Positions 1-12,400 of a DNA stretch of 64,000 nucleotides are shown here, in pieces (the first letter of the stretch is position 1; every line of letters starts with the position of its first letter). The DNA lies in NCBI GenBank assembly GCA_036429605.1, contig JAVFKD010000002.1, forward strand, positions 3,162,001 through 3,226,000, in the 5' to 3' direction. The stretch comes from Cladobotryum mycophilum (Eukaryota; Ascomycota; Sordariomycetes; Hypocreales; Hypocreaceae). Made by a program: the position numbers and the translations under genes. The notes under the pieces were generated by a model. That model was not told the DNA's origin and did not search any database. It worked only from the letters and a program-made list of their open reading frames with translations.

Positions 1-106
1 GCAAGAAACACCGAGCAACGTCAGGGATGTTTGGTAACATGAGAAACGTCTGGCAATGTAAGAAACGTCCAGTAATATAAGAAATGTCTGGTAATGTAAG
101 AAATGT
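1..106. repeat. Degenerate 19-nt minisatellite, truncated by window edge
   Basis: About five and a half copies of a 19-nt unit read without gaps, for example TTGGTAACATGAGAAACGT, CTGGCAATGTAAGAAACGT and CTGGTAATGTAAGAAATGT. Copies differ at several positions, so the array is old. The core (GGCAACATGAGAAA-like) resembles the arrays at 24877-25047 and 28172-28285, so all three belong to one repeat family. The array is cut by the left edge and its true length is unknown. Confidence 0.8.
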
Positions 107-666
107 CTCGTAGATTAAACAACTAGCTGATATTGCCATTTCCTATCTTATTCTGATATGAATTTTCACACAAGACACCCGAGCATGATAGCCCGGTACC
201 CATGGATCTAGACATGTATAAACAGCTCAAATTGTACTCAGTAGTCAAATTACATGCTTTAATATTCGCACTGAGAACAGTCGCAAGGAATATTGCCTAG
301 AAATCTGATGGCATAAGATCGAGGGGAGGGAGGTCTCGATCACTGTCTGAGCTCTGCTCCTGACACGGTAAGTATGCAAGTGGCTTTCGTTTTGCTGCGA
401 TAGAAAAGCTCTATCAATAAACATGGCAAACTTGAGATGCGAAAATATATTACTCGAATATACCGATAATATTAGGATGTTTGCTAACTTAAAAACAAAC
501 TAATTGCAGAGTGTGAATGTAGATGAGAATTCATACCGTGCGACTAATAAATTATAAACTGTTCATCAATGTCCCCGCTTTTCCTGCCCATCGCGTGCGC
601 AGCCTCAGCCTCGTGTGCTCCGACGACAGGAGCTTTCAGCTCCCAATTTACCAACTCTCGAATTCC
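107..666. other. Intergenic, upstream of ARMH3-like gene
   Basis: No gene is supportable here. The stretch separates the minisatellite from the ATG at 667 and presumably holds the promoter and 5' leader of the ARMH3-like gene. It is AT-rich near 430-530. I see no clear TATA box or long pyrimidine tract. Confidence 0.5.
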
Positions 667-2908
667 ATGGAGGCATCACCTCTCACGCGCCAGCCTCAGC
701 CAGAGGTCTTTACCCCTAAAGTCCTCGAGCTTTATTCTCTCCTCTTCAAGGTTTGCCTACAACATCCCGCAATCCCCCTCCCTGCAATGACCTCCCCCAG
801 CTAAAGTACGTTGGTTTCCAGGTATTCGCTCCTGGATACAGCAGCATGCGCCTCGGCTGATCGAAGACGACGAGATAGGATGATGATGATGGCGACAAGA
901 CCGAGGGTTTCTGGAGGGAGCTATTCCTTCTGCGACCAGACCACGATTCATTGAGAAATATCCTGAACGATATACACCCAGCTGATATCTTGTTGTTGGA
1001 GGGGCAGACCAGAGAGCTCTTTGTGCGGGCGATTGCGGCGGTCAAAAGCGGGAAAGGCGCTGCACCATTGCATGCGTTAGATGTGCGTCTTGTTTGAATC
1101 TCTGATATGCCATGGGAGCCCAAGCTAACAGCTTGTAGACACTGAGTGTGTTTCTGACGTCTGTTCTGTCCAAGAAGTACTCGCACCCAAGCTCCGACAT
1201 CATAGCCATACTGGCTGGCCTCGATCACATTGATACCGTTTTCACGGACTTTGTGAGTACATTGGACGGGATAATCCGCAATGGGCCAAGGCGTACGACA
1301 CACTTTTCTGGCAGACCACTATTCCAAAGCTGACTGAACAAATCAGTGGATTTGCGACACAAGGCGGTTGAGGTATTGCTGGCCATCACGGCCGGTGCCT
1401 ATCAGACAACCTTGCTTACTTATATGATCCAAAGAGATCTATTCCCTTCCATAATGAAGGTATGTCTTTTGCTTGACAGTGGTCCCAAAACACTACAGCT
1501 CACTGCGATTGCTCTTAGTTCATTCAAGACTCTGATCAACCTGGCCAAGTTCTCGAACCTTTTACGCTGCTAGGTATCCTCGCCAACTATAACAAGTTTG
1601 AGTTCCAAAACCCGTACCAGTTACGATTAAACGACTTTGTAAATGAAGCAGCTATTCAGAAAGTCATACAGTGCGTCGGATACGCTTGCCAGGCTTTGCG
1701 ATCCGACTACATCGAGATCCAGGATGATCTACCCGAAGGCTGGACATGGAGCAATACCCTCAATATGATTGGTTTGGGAGCTATCACACCTGGGCCGAAG
1801 CCAGAGAAAAAGCCAGTCTATGACGCTGCGATGGCAAAGCAACTCTTCACCTTGTTGTACGTTCTTGGCTTGACTATCATGATTGACAGTAACTGACCAG
1901 CCTAGACCTGGTGAAAACGCTGCAATTCTGCTAGCAGCGTATGATTTTGCGCACGCCAATAAGCTCTTTTGCTTTCACCTTGTCACACTGCCAAGTGAAA
2001 AGGGTAAAGAATCACCCATTGCGAGCTACTTGTCACTTACGTCCTACCTTTTGCAACACGCGCACCTTTCTCCTCGAGCGACTTACTATGCTCACCTGAA
2101 TCTCATGGTGTTTCGCCTTCTCATCGAAGACCCCGCCATATCCAAGCAATTATGTAGTGACGAGTCCAAAGCCCCGATACGTCTTTGTCGGCAGCGACAA
2201 CCTTACCTACCGTTAGTGAAAGGGGATCGGGTGCTTGCCACATGTGTTCTTGACACCATGCTTGATGGCATCAACCACAATTTGAAGAGACGTCTGGATG
2301 TAGGCCTCTACATACTCTGTCTCGGAATCATGTTGCGCATCATCTCGTATTTGTCGCGCACCCGAACTCGACTGAACTATCACTGGGCCGAGTTCTTCAG
2401 ATCGCTACTCTCTCTGATCCGCTTTCTCAATACTTATTCCTCAGACTTGAAAGATCTTCCACATATCGACACCCTTGTTGACCACGTTGTTAATCTAGTT
2501 GCGCTATCTTTGTCTGCTGGGGAGGCATTCTTGCCGTCGCCAGCTGCATATGATGATCTCTTCTACAAGGTGTTCGAATCTGGCGAGGTCTTTACGTCGT
2601 TCAAGGAGAGCTACAAGCTGGGAACTCGCAACAGCAATTCTATCGACACGCTTATCAATGTCAGTGCTCACTATAAGCAGCTGCTCACAGATCGAGGCAC
2701 TTCGGCAAAGAAGCTACCCAGCAACTTGACGACTCAGCAGGTTGCCGAAATCATTAAGAATGGCTATGAGACTCTGAGCATACAGGCAAAGGAGGGTCTG
2801 GACACGTGGGAACGGTATCGGGAGGCAGATGAGAAGATTCTGTTGAAGAAAATGGCCAGAACAGCCGTTGGAGATGTTACAGGAATGGTTGAGCGGCAGA
2901 TCCAGTAG
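667..2908 (+). CDS. ARMH3/DUF1741-family armadillo-like helical protein
   Basis: Six exons fit: 667-750, 879-1082, 1139-1292, 1347-1459, 1519-1856 and 1906-2908, all GT-AG with matching phases and introns of 49 to 128 nt. Joined, they give about 630 residues. Near the start is a GFWRELFLLRPDH segment, followed by LDGIIRNG, DLRHKAVEVLL and, near mid-protein, GWTWSNTLNMIGLGAITPG. This order is typical of the DUF1741 family (human ARMH3/C10orf76, S. pombe SPAC20F10.02c). The rest is leucine-rich helix. Human ARMH3 works at the Golgi with GBF1 and PI4KB; the same role in fungi is inference. The start is the first ATG in frame with the conserved N-terminus. No frame breaks are needed. The first intron (751-878) is the least certain. 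Confidence 0.85.
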
Positions 2909-5900
2909 TAAATATGACTATAATGCTCTAATGTGAACGTTTTTTTTCTTGAAATTATTAAAGCATTGAAGAACTTGTATAGACCAAGCGATATGCTGAC
3001 CTCCAAAGTCTACTCAGTCTTGCATCATACTCTGTTTTTTTGATGATCCAAGTCTGAATGACTGAGTCTCACCAGTCAAGATTGACACTTGGTAGGACGA
3101 CAAGACAATACCAATGATATTACTAGAATTTGAGGGGTGATCTAATTTATGTGAATGGAGTTTGTTTCTGTTCCATGTGATAAAAAATGAACAAAGATAT
3201 TGACAAGAAAAGAGTTCAAGGTAGGGAAAAGCGAGGAACTGTATTTCTATCGATTACTTAATGAGTACCTGATGTCAGGATTTCAAGAACCACAAGGGAC
3301 AGTTTTACTACAACCATGAATGTGCCATTAGATACAACAAGAATTTCAACAAACATGGTTAGTTAGGTAAAGACCATCTTGCAATTCAGCATCTTGTTGT
3401 TAGCAAAGGCGTTGGTTCGTCTTGGTCCACATCTACCCTACAAGTAACACACTTGAAGGCTTTTTTTTTTCATTGAAAGTGGGACTTCAACCCGACTTCG
3501 GACAAGACAAATAACCACAAGTTCAGGATTTAGGGGGTAATTCTCTCCGAGATCGAGGATGGAAAATTCAGCCCAAGTTTCTCCTTCTCAGGCTAATATT
3601 ACCACGGCAATACCGACCTCTCTCCCCTGAGAATTAATTAACATACAACACGCGTTCAGTCAAACCAGTTCGCTAAACCCCCTCCCCCGAGGATGAAGAC
3701 TGGGTCTATAATCCATGTGTGACATGATTAATGTTACGTGCCTACGGTAGGTACCAGGTATGCTGGGATGAGGAACTCGAATGTGACAGCCGATAATTGA
3801 CAGTTGACAATTCAAAGAAGCCAGCCAACGCCACAGTTGCCACGGGCTGTGATGAGGGCTAAGAATAACAACCCAAACAGCAGAAGAATTAAACTCTCAC
3901 AATCCGCCGCGGATAACGTCCCCTCTCTCATAAAAAAGCAAATGCAAATTCAAATGCAAATGTAAATGCAAAAAAAACGTTGGTTGGTCCAATATCCAAG
4001 GCACAGAACACCAGCTGGAGCCTGACAACGCGTTGGTGGTGGTGTGCGGTGGTGACATGATTTCTGGCGTGTCGAGCCAACGTCCAACGTGGGTGCGTGT
4101 GGCGACCTTGGAACCCATGCGCCGTCGCCCAAACGAGAGGGCCAATCGGCAACCCACCGGTCAAGTCGACAAGCCTCGTTAATGGTCACCCTGCATGAAG
4201 AGGCCCAATACAAACGGTGAACGATGTGATTTCTCTTGCATCTGCAGAAACCCTGTCGTCGCGTCCTGAGTGGGCATGGACCCCGGACTGTATCCCTTGT
4301 AAAGACCACCTCTTTTTTCTCGGCTTCCAGAATGCGCATAAAGTCTGTACTCCGTACTCGTGGTAAATGAGAGCTAATCGAACCCTGGCAGCTCAAAGCA
4401 ACAATAAGAAGTGTGGCATCATTCACACACGAAAAGGAAAAAAACCGCGACACAAATAAAGCCTCCCCTGAAATTTCACCAAAATCGTGGCGATTCCCCT
4501 GGTCATCCCGGGTGGAGACAAGGATATACCACACGCCAGAGCCGAGAGAATCTTGCAGTCGAGCTGACCGGCTCGGGCCAGGGGTTAAGGTGATGCATCC
4601 GCCTGGGCGGTACGGATATAATGTTTTGTTTTTGCTAACCCCCTTTACCGGGATGCTATACCAGCCTGCCTTGGGCGCAAAAGAGTTTGCTACAAGTACA
4701 ACTACTTGTGCAAGTATAATTGTAGCTGCCGTACACAGCGCAGTAACGGTTCATGATCCGAGCGGTCCTGCACAAATGCCGCCCAAAAAGTGCGTAGCAT
4801 CCATCCTAACGCCACCTAAGTATGATATTGACTTATCACCACCATAATCACTCTGCGTATGCACGCAGGCAAATGTGTTCAGCTGGCATGGGGTGCAAAA
4901 ATTAAAATCTGCTTGATCTCTCTTTACTCGTTATCAGCTGCTGTCTGAGATCCAGCCATCTCAACACCACTCGCCAACCCATGTGTATCTCCTCTTGAAG
5001 CGAGTGAAGGGGACAGACACACCACAAGCAATAGGGCCAGTGGTTCATCTTGGAAGTTGTTGCGCATCGCGGCTGCTAATCTTGCCGTATTCAAGGCATG
5101 AGTCCCCGTTGTGATCTACTCAAAGATCCACTCAGAGTATCATGGCATCCGTAGCCAGCTGATGAATGTGCCTTGTCACAGCTAGGATTCGTGCATCCAT
5201 ACAAGCGATAGCTTGCATAGTTGTAGTAGTACTATCACATATGAACAAGGGAGTGAATGGCGCACAAGTAATCTAGCTCGAAGACACATGCTAAGATGTG
5301 CTTCATTGCTTGCTTGCCTGCGCAGTTGGGCGTATTCTTACACCATGGAGTATGTCAGATTTGCAGACAAAGAGCCGAGAATGTGTATTTTGCTTGGGGG
5401 ATTTTTTTCTTCTTCTCTTTCGTTATTTTCTATTCGTTATTTTGATGAGAGCAGTTGTTTTGAAAACAATGTAGCCTGGCTCCTTTTGCTTCCTGATTAT
5501 CATTTGCTTCTTGATAATAAATCCGTTACGGGCAATGCTGTCTGTCGAAACGCCTGGTGTTGACGTCGTAAAAAAAATCACACTAGCTGGCCCCTTTTCA
5601 AGCCAAGACAGTGAACCGAGAATACCCAAGACAGAGGACTCAGTTGTGAGGGAATGCTGTGGAGCTTAGAGTGCCGGCCGCATCTGCAACGCCGTACCGG
5701 TTCTGTTCATCCGAACGGGGAGCTGGTCTGGGACCAAAGCACTTATGATCCATCGTGTGCGCACTTGTATGTATTTCGTTAGATTGGTGAAACTGGACAG
5801 AGTTCGCCCAAAGCTTGTGGCCGTATCCAAATCATTTCCAACCACATCTGGCTTGACGATGGCCGCCAAGAGGTAGTATGAGGTATGCTGGCTTTTACAA

Positions 5901-8900
5901 ATATCACTCAAGACCCCCAAGACTAATCAGTTGAAACTAGATTTGTCGGATCGACGAGCAGGTCCACCAGTTGTATCATCAGATACCGCAATATACCTTG
6001 AACAAACAGATACTCGCTGTGAAAAGAGGGTTTGGGCGGGTGCATTGTCGCTAAAGGATTCCCTCCGATGCACTCCAATATTCTCTGCTCAAGGTTCTTA
6101 TACAAGTAGGATAAGTGCCATGATCCGCCCAGGGAAATTTTATCACCCTGTCTGCTTGGTATTTGTTCAAGCGAATTGCCTGTTATCATGGACGTCATTA
6201 TGTAGCTATCTTTCATCCTTGTTTGTGTCGGCACATGGAGTGGCAGTAAATTTTAGTCCTGGTTTTTTTCGACAGCGCCATGCAGAAGCCACTGGAACGT
6301 GCCCGAGATGCATGGGAACCAAGAGCCCCTACAACCCGGAACGGAATCCGGGTGGATCGGACCCCTGTCAACCACCTAGGGTCCAGGGGTCCATCTCAAC
6401 GTGGTGGGTTAGCAGTTGAGAGGGAAACAGACTTGGAAATTGCCATTGAGCGAATGGGGCGTGGTTCCGCATCCAGCTTTGTTCCAGCCATGTGAATCGG
6501 ATAGCATTTCTTCTCGCAGAGCACATAAAACGCCAATGAAATGCTTGTATGGTTTTTAAGTAATCTCGTCATTGTAAGCATCGTTGGCGTTCAAGACAGG
6601 GACAGTTGACTGTGATGCTCAGCTATAACCATCATTCTCAACGCTAAACGCCAGGTACCTGGTGAGCTGGTGAAACAAATTGCACGTGTGGGAGGGCCGA
6701 CCCAATACCATGGATTGGGGTGTAATCTAATTCGAGCCTGGTTCGGGAGGATTTGCAAAGCGAGAGGAGGAGGCCATATTATCCGTCTCCATCGCAGTAA
6801 ATGGGTAATTGAAAGAACCAACTACTTTCAAAAGTAGCTATGCAGTTTGCAGTCTAGGTGTCCATTATGTCGCATTTCGGAGGACCATCGGGTTGGTGGC
6901 ACACGACGCTGGGAATACAAGGCACAGGCCTCACTTCTCTGATGTAGTATCAGGGACATGTTGCATAGAAAGTACCCCGTAGACTTATGTCGTAAAATTT
7001 GAATACTCAATTCCCAATACGCCCCACATGAAATTCGCATTGTAGTATCTGCACGTTCCATCGTCTGCCTGCTCTATATGAGCCAAGATCGTTGGTATCT
7101 CTCAACCGATACGACGAACCGATATTTTCGGTTGAAAGGCCGAATAACAGCCACTGATTGTCGGAAAGACGACCTGCTCCAATGCTATCGCCAATTGCCT
7201 CATCTTAGTCTCTCCACAAATTGAGAAGAAATTGTTAGGTGACCAAGCCAGTGAACTCGGATCTTGGTTTGAGGCCTTGGACAGTAGTTTGGAGTATATC
7301 GAGCACAACCATTCATTGAATATCCAGCGTTACTGGAGGACATGTAGTCCCCCTCAAGTTTCCGCTCAGGGTTAGCTTGCTAGAGATTGTTGATTTGTAA
7401 ATTCATGTGACGGTCCTCCAGCGGAATAAGAATAAGATGACAGACGTGGGTAGCATTTAGGTATCTGCTAGTTAGCAGCCAATACTGGCTCAAAACACCC
7501 AACGATAATGTTGGTGCCAGAACAAACTGGGCTTCCCAATATGGACGTTAGATAACGTGACCTAGGCTGTATGTGAGAATATTCCCGATAATCCTTCGCC
7601 ATGACCAACAAGCCAACATTCCCGTCGGCTCGGCAGAGATGCTGGTAGATCCGTGCTTGCGCAATCCAGCACTGGGTACTCAGACCAACCATAAACATCT
7701 GTCTAAACCCAGCTAACACGGCATGCTGCGTAAAAGAGTGAGATCATACCGTCGCACGCGACAATTGCTGGTTCTTGCAGTTACGCATACGCCATTCGTG
7801 TAATCCAGGGCAGTGGATCAACCGCTGACTTTGACAACCATGGCTAATGATTACCACTTGGTGATGTAAGATCTGCTCCATGTATGGATATAATTGTGAG
7901 CCCTGTAAGATGGCTATTGAAATCTCGAATGCGATGCCCTCTGCCAATTATGTTGCAAGATGCTTTTTGTCATTCAAGTTGCCCAGATAGCAAATTATGA
8001 TTGGATCCAAATCAGAATAGCCTGCAGATGTGCGTTGTATCTTGGGATTCCACAGCGCTCTATCAAGATGCAATGCATGCATAGCGAACATGCTCCCCCG
8101 CATATGGCTTGCTCGTCGTCCCATATCAGTAATGGGATGATGAGTAGAGAGAGGCATGCCAACATTTCCAAAACAGCCAGCAGGGGTCAAATAAAGGGCC
8201 GGAGCTCTGAATCTAGGTTTCGGACCGTGTGTGATCAACAGAGCAGGTTTATATAGAGCAAAATAATCGCAAATTGTATGCCATCAGCGGGATTTGCGCC
8301 TCGGGCTTGGCTCAACTATCATTTAGTAATAGTGTTGGAGGGATCCATTGCCAAGCTCAAGCAGTGAGCGCAATGGCTGCATCGTAATTATGGACCATGT
8401 GCGACAATGCAGGTACAGAGTACCACTATGTGCATTCTGCAGAAAAATCGGTGGTGTTTGCGCGTACAGGCAGTGAGAGGGCGTTGTCGAGGACATGCCC
8501 ACATCGATGTTGCATCAACTTGCGTAAGCATATGATTGTAGCTTCAAGATTTCCGCTGCCAACTGGTGTATATTTCTGCCTTCCTACGGCCAAGGGCATG
8601 GATGATACGAATGATTAATCAGATGCAGTTAACTCTTGTAGAGTACAGAGTACATGTTCTGACCGACAATTCATGCTCTGAGACTCCTGCAGCCCTGCGG
8701 GCTGGATAAGACCAGAAACTCCTGCAAGGGCGGCACAGCTGTAATTGATCGTGTTCCTCCCTTGTTCCAGGAATTCCAAAGAGCAGCAGCCTCCGCCCCA
8801 GCGGCTAGGTCGTCTGGTAATGGAGTTGACGCGTGGGCAGGAGAAATGAGCCTGGTTCATAGGCGAGCCGGGGGAGGCTTTGGCAGACAGGGGCTGCATG

Positions 8901-9755
8901 GGATATTCGGTCCACCCGACGAATAAGATTTGAGGCGGAAACATCGGATGGAGCAGCAAAGCCAACCTGTCTAGCGTGCTATACCCGGGGAGCTCCGTGG
9001 TGGAGACGGTGCTACGTAAAGGACAAAGGAAGACGAGCAACTCTCGAGCGAGAGTGAGGGAAAAAGGCTTGCAAGCCACCCATGTACCAAGCTTTGTACT
9101 TGATCCGAAGTAAAATCTCGATCTCTAGCCAACGAACAGCATTGCGTCAAAGACGGTAATTTGGTCGGCGAGTGCACAGATTTCCATGGTCGACGTTGGC
9201 AGAATACTGAAGTCGCGGAGCTTTTGACTAGACGGGTATGGTAGAAAATTGCAGCAGAAGGACTCCGTAGAGTAGGTAGAGCAGAGCGATGCTTCATTGC
9301 CATTCAAACGATTCCTCAGGCAGTAAATCATCGAGCGAGTAAGTCTGATGGATTTACTTCTTTCTTTCCTTTTCCCTCCATGGTGCGGAGAAGAGGAACC
9401 GTGGTTCACAGTGGCGTCAATCGTGCATGTGACAGCTCAAAAGATCGTATCGTATCAATACAAAGTCAAAGTCTTATTCTCTCAAAGGGCGAGGCGACTA
9501 ATTCCTTTTGTTTTGTTAGGCGGAATCATATTGAGATGTGTGCTCCTGGCGCGGCCGATCGTCTTGCATCAGTTGATGTTGCGTGGAAGCTTGGTCCGCG
9601 ACCCTGCAACACGCTCGAACTGGCGACAGCCATACAAGTAGTGTTGATTCGGATAAGTATAACGGGCTATTAATATACAGATACGGAGTATGTAGATGCG
9701 ATCAACGTGTTGTATTGAGATTAAGTCTTGTAGGGTAATAAAAAAAATCTTTCCA

Positions 9756-9786
9756 AAAGAGAAAGGGGGAGGGGGGAGGGGGGGGA
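9756..9786 (+). repeat. G-rich tract, G-quadruplex-capable
   Basis: Three G runs of about 5, 6 and 8 are separated by single A residues and preceded by AGAGAAA. The runs are long enough for an intramolecular G-quadruplex on the plus strand if the last run folds back. It is an isolated simple-sequence tract inside the long gene-free region. Confidence 0.6.
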
Positions 9787-10771
9787 GCCAATTTGCGGAA
9801 AGTGCGTACGACAGGAGATTTCTACTGCTTGCCGTTCTCATATCCCACCTAACCTACAAACACATCTTACCTATCCAACGTTACCTGGCTAATTTGTTAA
9901 TTTTAATAATCTAGAAAACATGCTAAGAAACGGACTTTCTAGGTAATGCCACATTGGGAATATTGATTGCCATATGAATCGGAACTTCAGGGCCTCAGCG
10001 AAGCAGAGGCTACGCCCCGGACTCTTGAAGGGTTCCGTGAGACTTGGGCAGTCATGTTTTGCCTTTCCTATGCAACCTGTCCGTACCAAAATCTAGAGGA
10101 AAAAGAAAGTATGTATGTGAGTGTCCCAACTCGGCGGAACTCCGTGGCGGTTGTCTCAGGGTCCATCCTGTCCTTGGCCATCCTCGTAGGAAGGCCCCAT
10201 GATGATCGCTAAAAAAAAAAACACAGCACCATATGCCTGTTCAAAGGTCCCAAGTCCGTTGCTTTGGCAAAACCAAGGGCTATCTGGTCATGTCTCGAAT
10301 CTGTCTTGCCTGGGACCCGCAGAAAACATGACCATGTATCCACCAAGCATGTGTCGTCTTGGGCGTTGTTTGGTTGGTATGGCGTGGGAGTGGAAAAAGA
10401 GAGACAAGCGGCCTCTCCAAGCACCGGCTTGTTGAACGGCTTACCTTTGGGTATTGCTGTGGTGTAACGCTCGCCGAAAATGAAGCCGAGGTCGATAAAG
10501 TGTCATGACATCGCCGGAGTACTCATTGTCTTCGCGCCCTGGGCAGTCAAAGGTGTCACAATCACATATTGAGTTGTGCATATGTGGACATTATTTTGAG
10601 CAACAGTCATCTTTGAGAGGCACAACCAAAATCTGCCATGCCCAACAAGTGCCGTACTGAAAAGTTAAAAGGGAAATCCTATTTTGGCTAGACTGGATAC
10701 CCTGGCCTTGATTAAGGCGCGCCACATCGAGAACTTAGTCTTGGCTTGAGGGAGAGGGAGGAACTTGACAG

Positions 10772-10826
10772 ATGTGTGTCTGGGTGCTTGTGTGTATGTG
10801 CGTGCGTGCGTGTGTGCGTGCGCAGG
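10772..10826. repeat. GT/GC alternating purine-pyrimidine microsatellite
   Basis: An imperfect microsatellite of TGTG, TGCG and GTGC units (for example GTGCGTGCGTGCGTGTGTGC). The alternating purine-pyrimidine character makes it a candidate Z-DNA-forming tract. It lies far from any recognised gene. Confidence 0.7.
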
Positions 10827-12400
10827 CCGTACATGCAGCTACTACTACAAGTACAAATGGTAGTCGGTAATTGCTTTGTCGATGTGCATGTCTGGTCCCT
10901 CCCTCGTGTGTCTTTCTGGTGTGCTACTGCATACCCCGAGTGCAACATGGCGCTTGCAGGTCGGCGACTTGAGGCATCATGCTCCACAGCTGTGCCGCTG
11001 TGGTGCTGAGGCTCTCTCGCCTTTGTTGAAGCCATTCATTTCTTGCTTGTCCAGCTGGAGAGAAGAGCAAAACAAGGGAGCTGGGGAAAAGCTTCCATAG
11101 CAATGACTTGATGTTAGGGAGATGTTGTTCCACCATGACATTGGCTTTAGTCTTCATTCTGTTGTAGTTTGCCCAAACTAGCGTCGCCCTGCAGGGCCGG
11201 CGTTAGTACCCTGCTGATCCAAGTGTGTCGTTGTGGCCAAAACTGCGTCCCTTAGGGTTGGCAGCCGAGCACTAGGTTTGGATCACCAGAGGCACCACTG
11301 GGCTGCTTTCTGCATGTTGCATGTACGAGCAACAAGAGGCACTGCAGGCAGCGCGCTATTGCACTTATGTACGATGCATGCATTGACGGTACGGCATTGC
11401 CGTAATATCAGGAAAGCTTCTGCTTGCATTCGGCAATGAAAAAAAGGGTACAGGAGGGAAAGGCTCAACTCAGGTCTCAGTTCCACCGTTGCATCCGTTG
11501 CCTTAGGAAGCATGAGTCGCTTGATATACAATGTCATTGATGCCAGGTACGCGTGTGTACATGCAGTCATTTGTTGGTACAGGATGAACTCTTGACGGAT
11601 AAGAGCTACCGTCTGTCAAAAAGAGACTTGATTCTCTGCAAGCCCCTTGAGGTATCCCTGCTGAAGTCATTGAGCTAACGCCAATTGAGGGTCTTTACTA
11701 GGTCCCTATGGGGCTATGGGACTATCCCCCTGCATCCTGGGATTGTCCCTTTAGCGCAAAGTCTTCTTGGTTCTGCGCTCTGAGCTCTCCCCCCGGCTTC
11801 GCCCCGGCCTGGTTCGAGGGTCGTGTCATTGTCTCGTCCCTCAACTCGGAGAGGAATATCAGCTTCCGGTGCTACGGAGAGGGGACCTAGGTACTTGGCA
11901 AAAGTTGACATATCGACTACGCCGCCTCCTAGGGGGCGTGTCTACACACCTCGAGGGAACACCCTCCTGTCGTTCCACTCAGCAAAACAAAGGTGATTGG
12001 TCCCAGGGTTAATATTGAGCGAGAGAACAAGAAGAGAACTGCGTAGGTGGGTAGACACGGGTGACACACCAATCGAGGCCCTCTGGCTAGGGCGTGGGGG
12101 AGCGGGTAGAATCAAGTCAATAACATTGAACTCCCCCAGGCTTAGATAGTAGATCTCATTCTCAACATCTCGTTCCCGTGCTCGACGTACATGCAACTTC
12201 ATACGGCGTAGTTGGAGTCGACAAAGGACGGGGACAACGCCATTAGCCGAGCCGTGAGAACCACCTCCCCCATCCTCGACAACCAAAGAACGAACATCAA
12301 ACGAACGTCAGTGGAGCAAGGGACGGAGTAGCGATTGAGAAGGGGAAAAAATTAGAAGATTGAATGCAGCTGGGCTGTCCATCGATTTCATATTCCCCTC

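Larger units (their letters stand above)
2909..12400. other. Long intergenic region without supportable genes
   Basis: About 9.5 kb in which I find no ORF with recognisable domains, no chain of phase-compatible exons and no transposon remnant. Base composition is mixed, without the AT-rich bias expected of heavy RIP. Contents include a short AAATGCAAAT-type repeat near 3940-3970, TACTCCGTA-type sites at 4348 and 9682, TACAAGTA at 4691 and 10846, a G-tract at 9756-9786 and a GT/GC-alternating tract at 10772-10826. ORFs of 144 to 162 codons occur but look like chance. It could hold long non-coding transcripts or a distant promoter for the SH3-RasGEF gene. Confidence 0.5.

Noticed and set aside
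4413..4847. Open frame of 144 codons on the plus strand in the long intergenic region
   Set aside because: No recognisable motif, unusual composition and no splice or promoter context; overlaps open frames on the other strand. Probably chance.
5931..6419. Open frame of 162 codons on the plus strand
   Set aside because: Low-complexity, not domain-like, with competing frames on both strands; no supporting promoter or exon partners.
8615..9079. Open frame of 154 codons on the minus strand
   Set aside because: No motif or signal peptide and no neighbouring exons; composition looks random. Left out, but transcript data could change this.
11165..11285. Two similar GC-rich segments (GCCCAAACTAGCGTCGCCC and GCCAAAACTGCGTCCC)
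   Set aside because: Similarity is short and imperfect; not enough to call a repeat or transposon ends.
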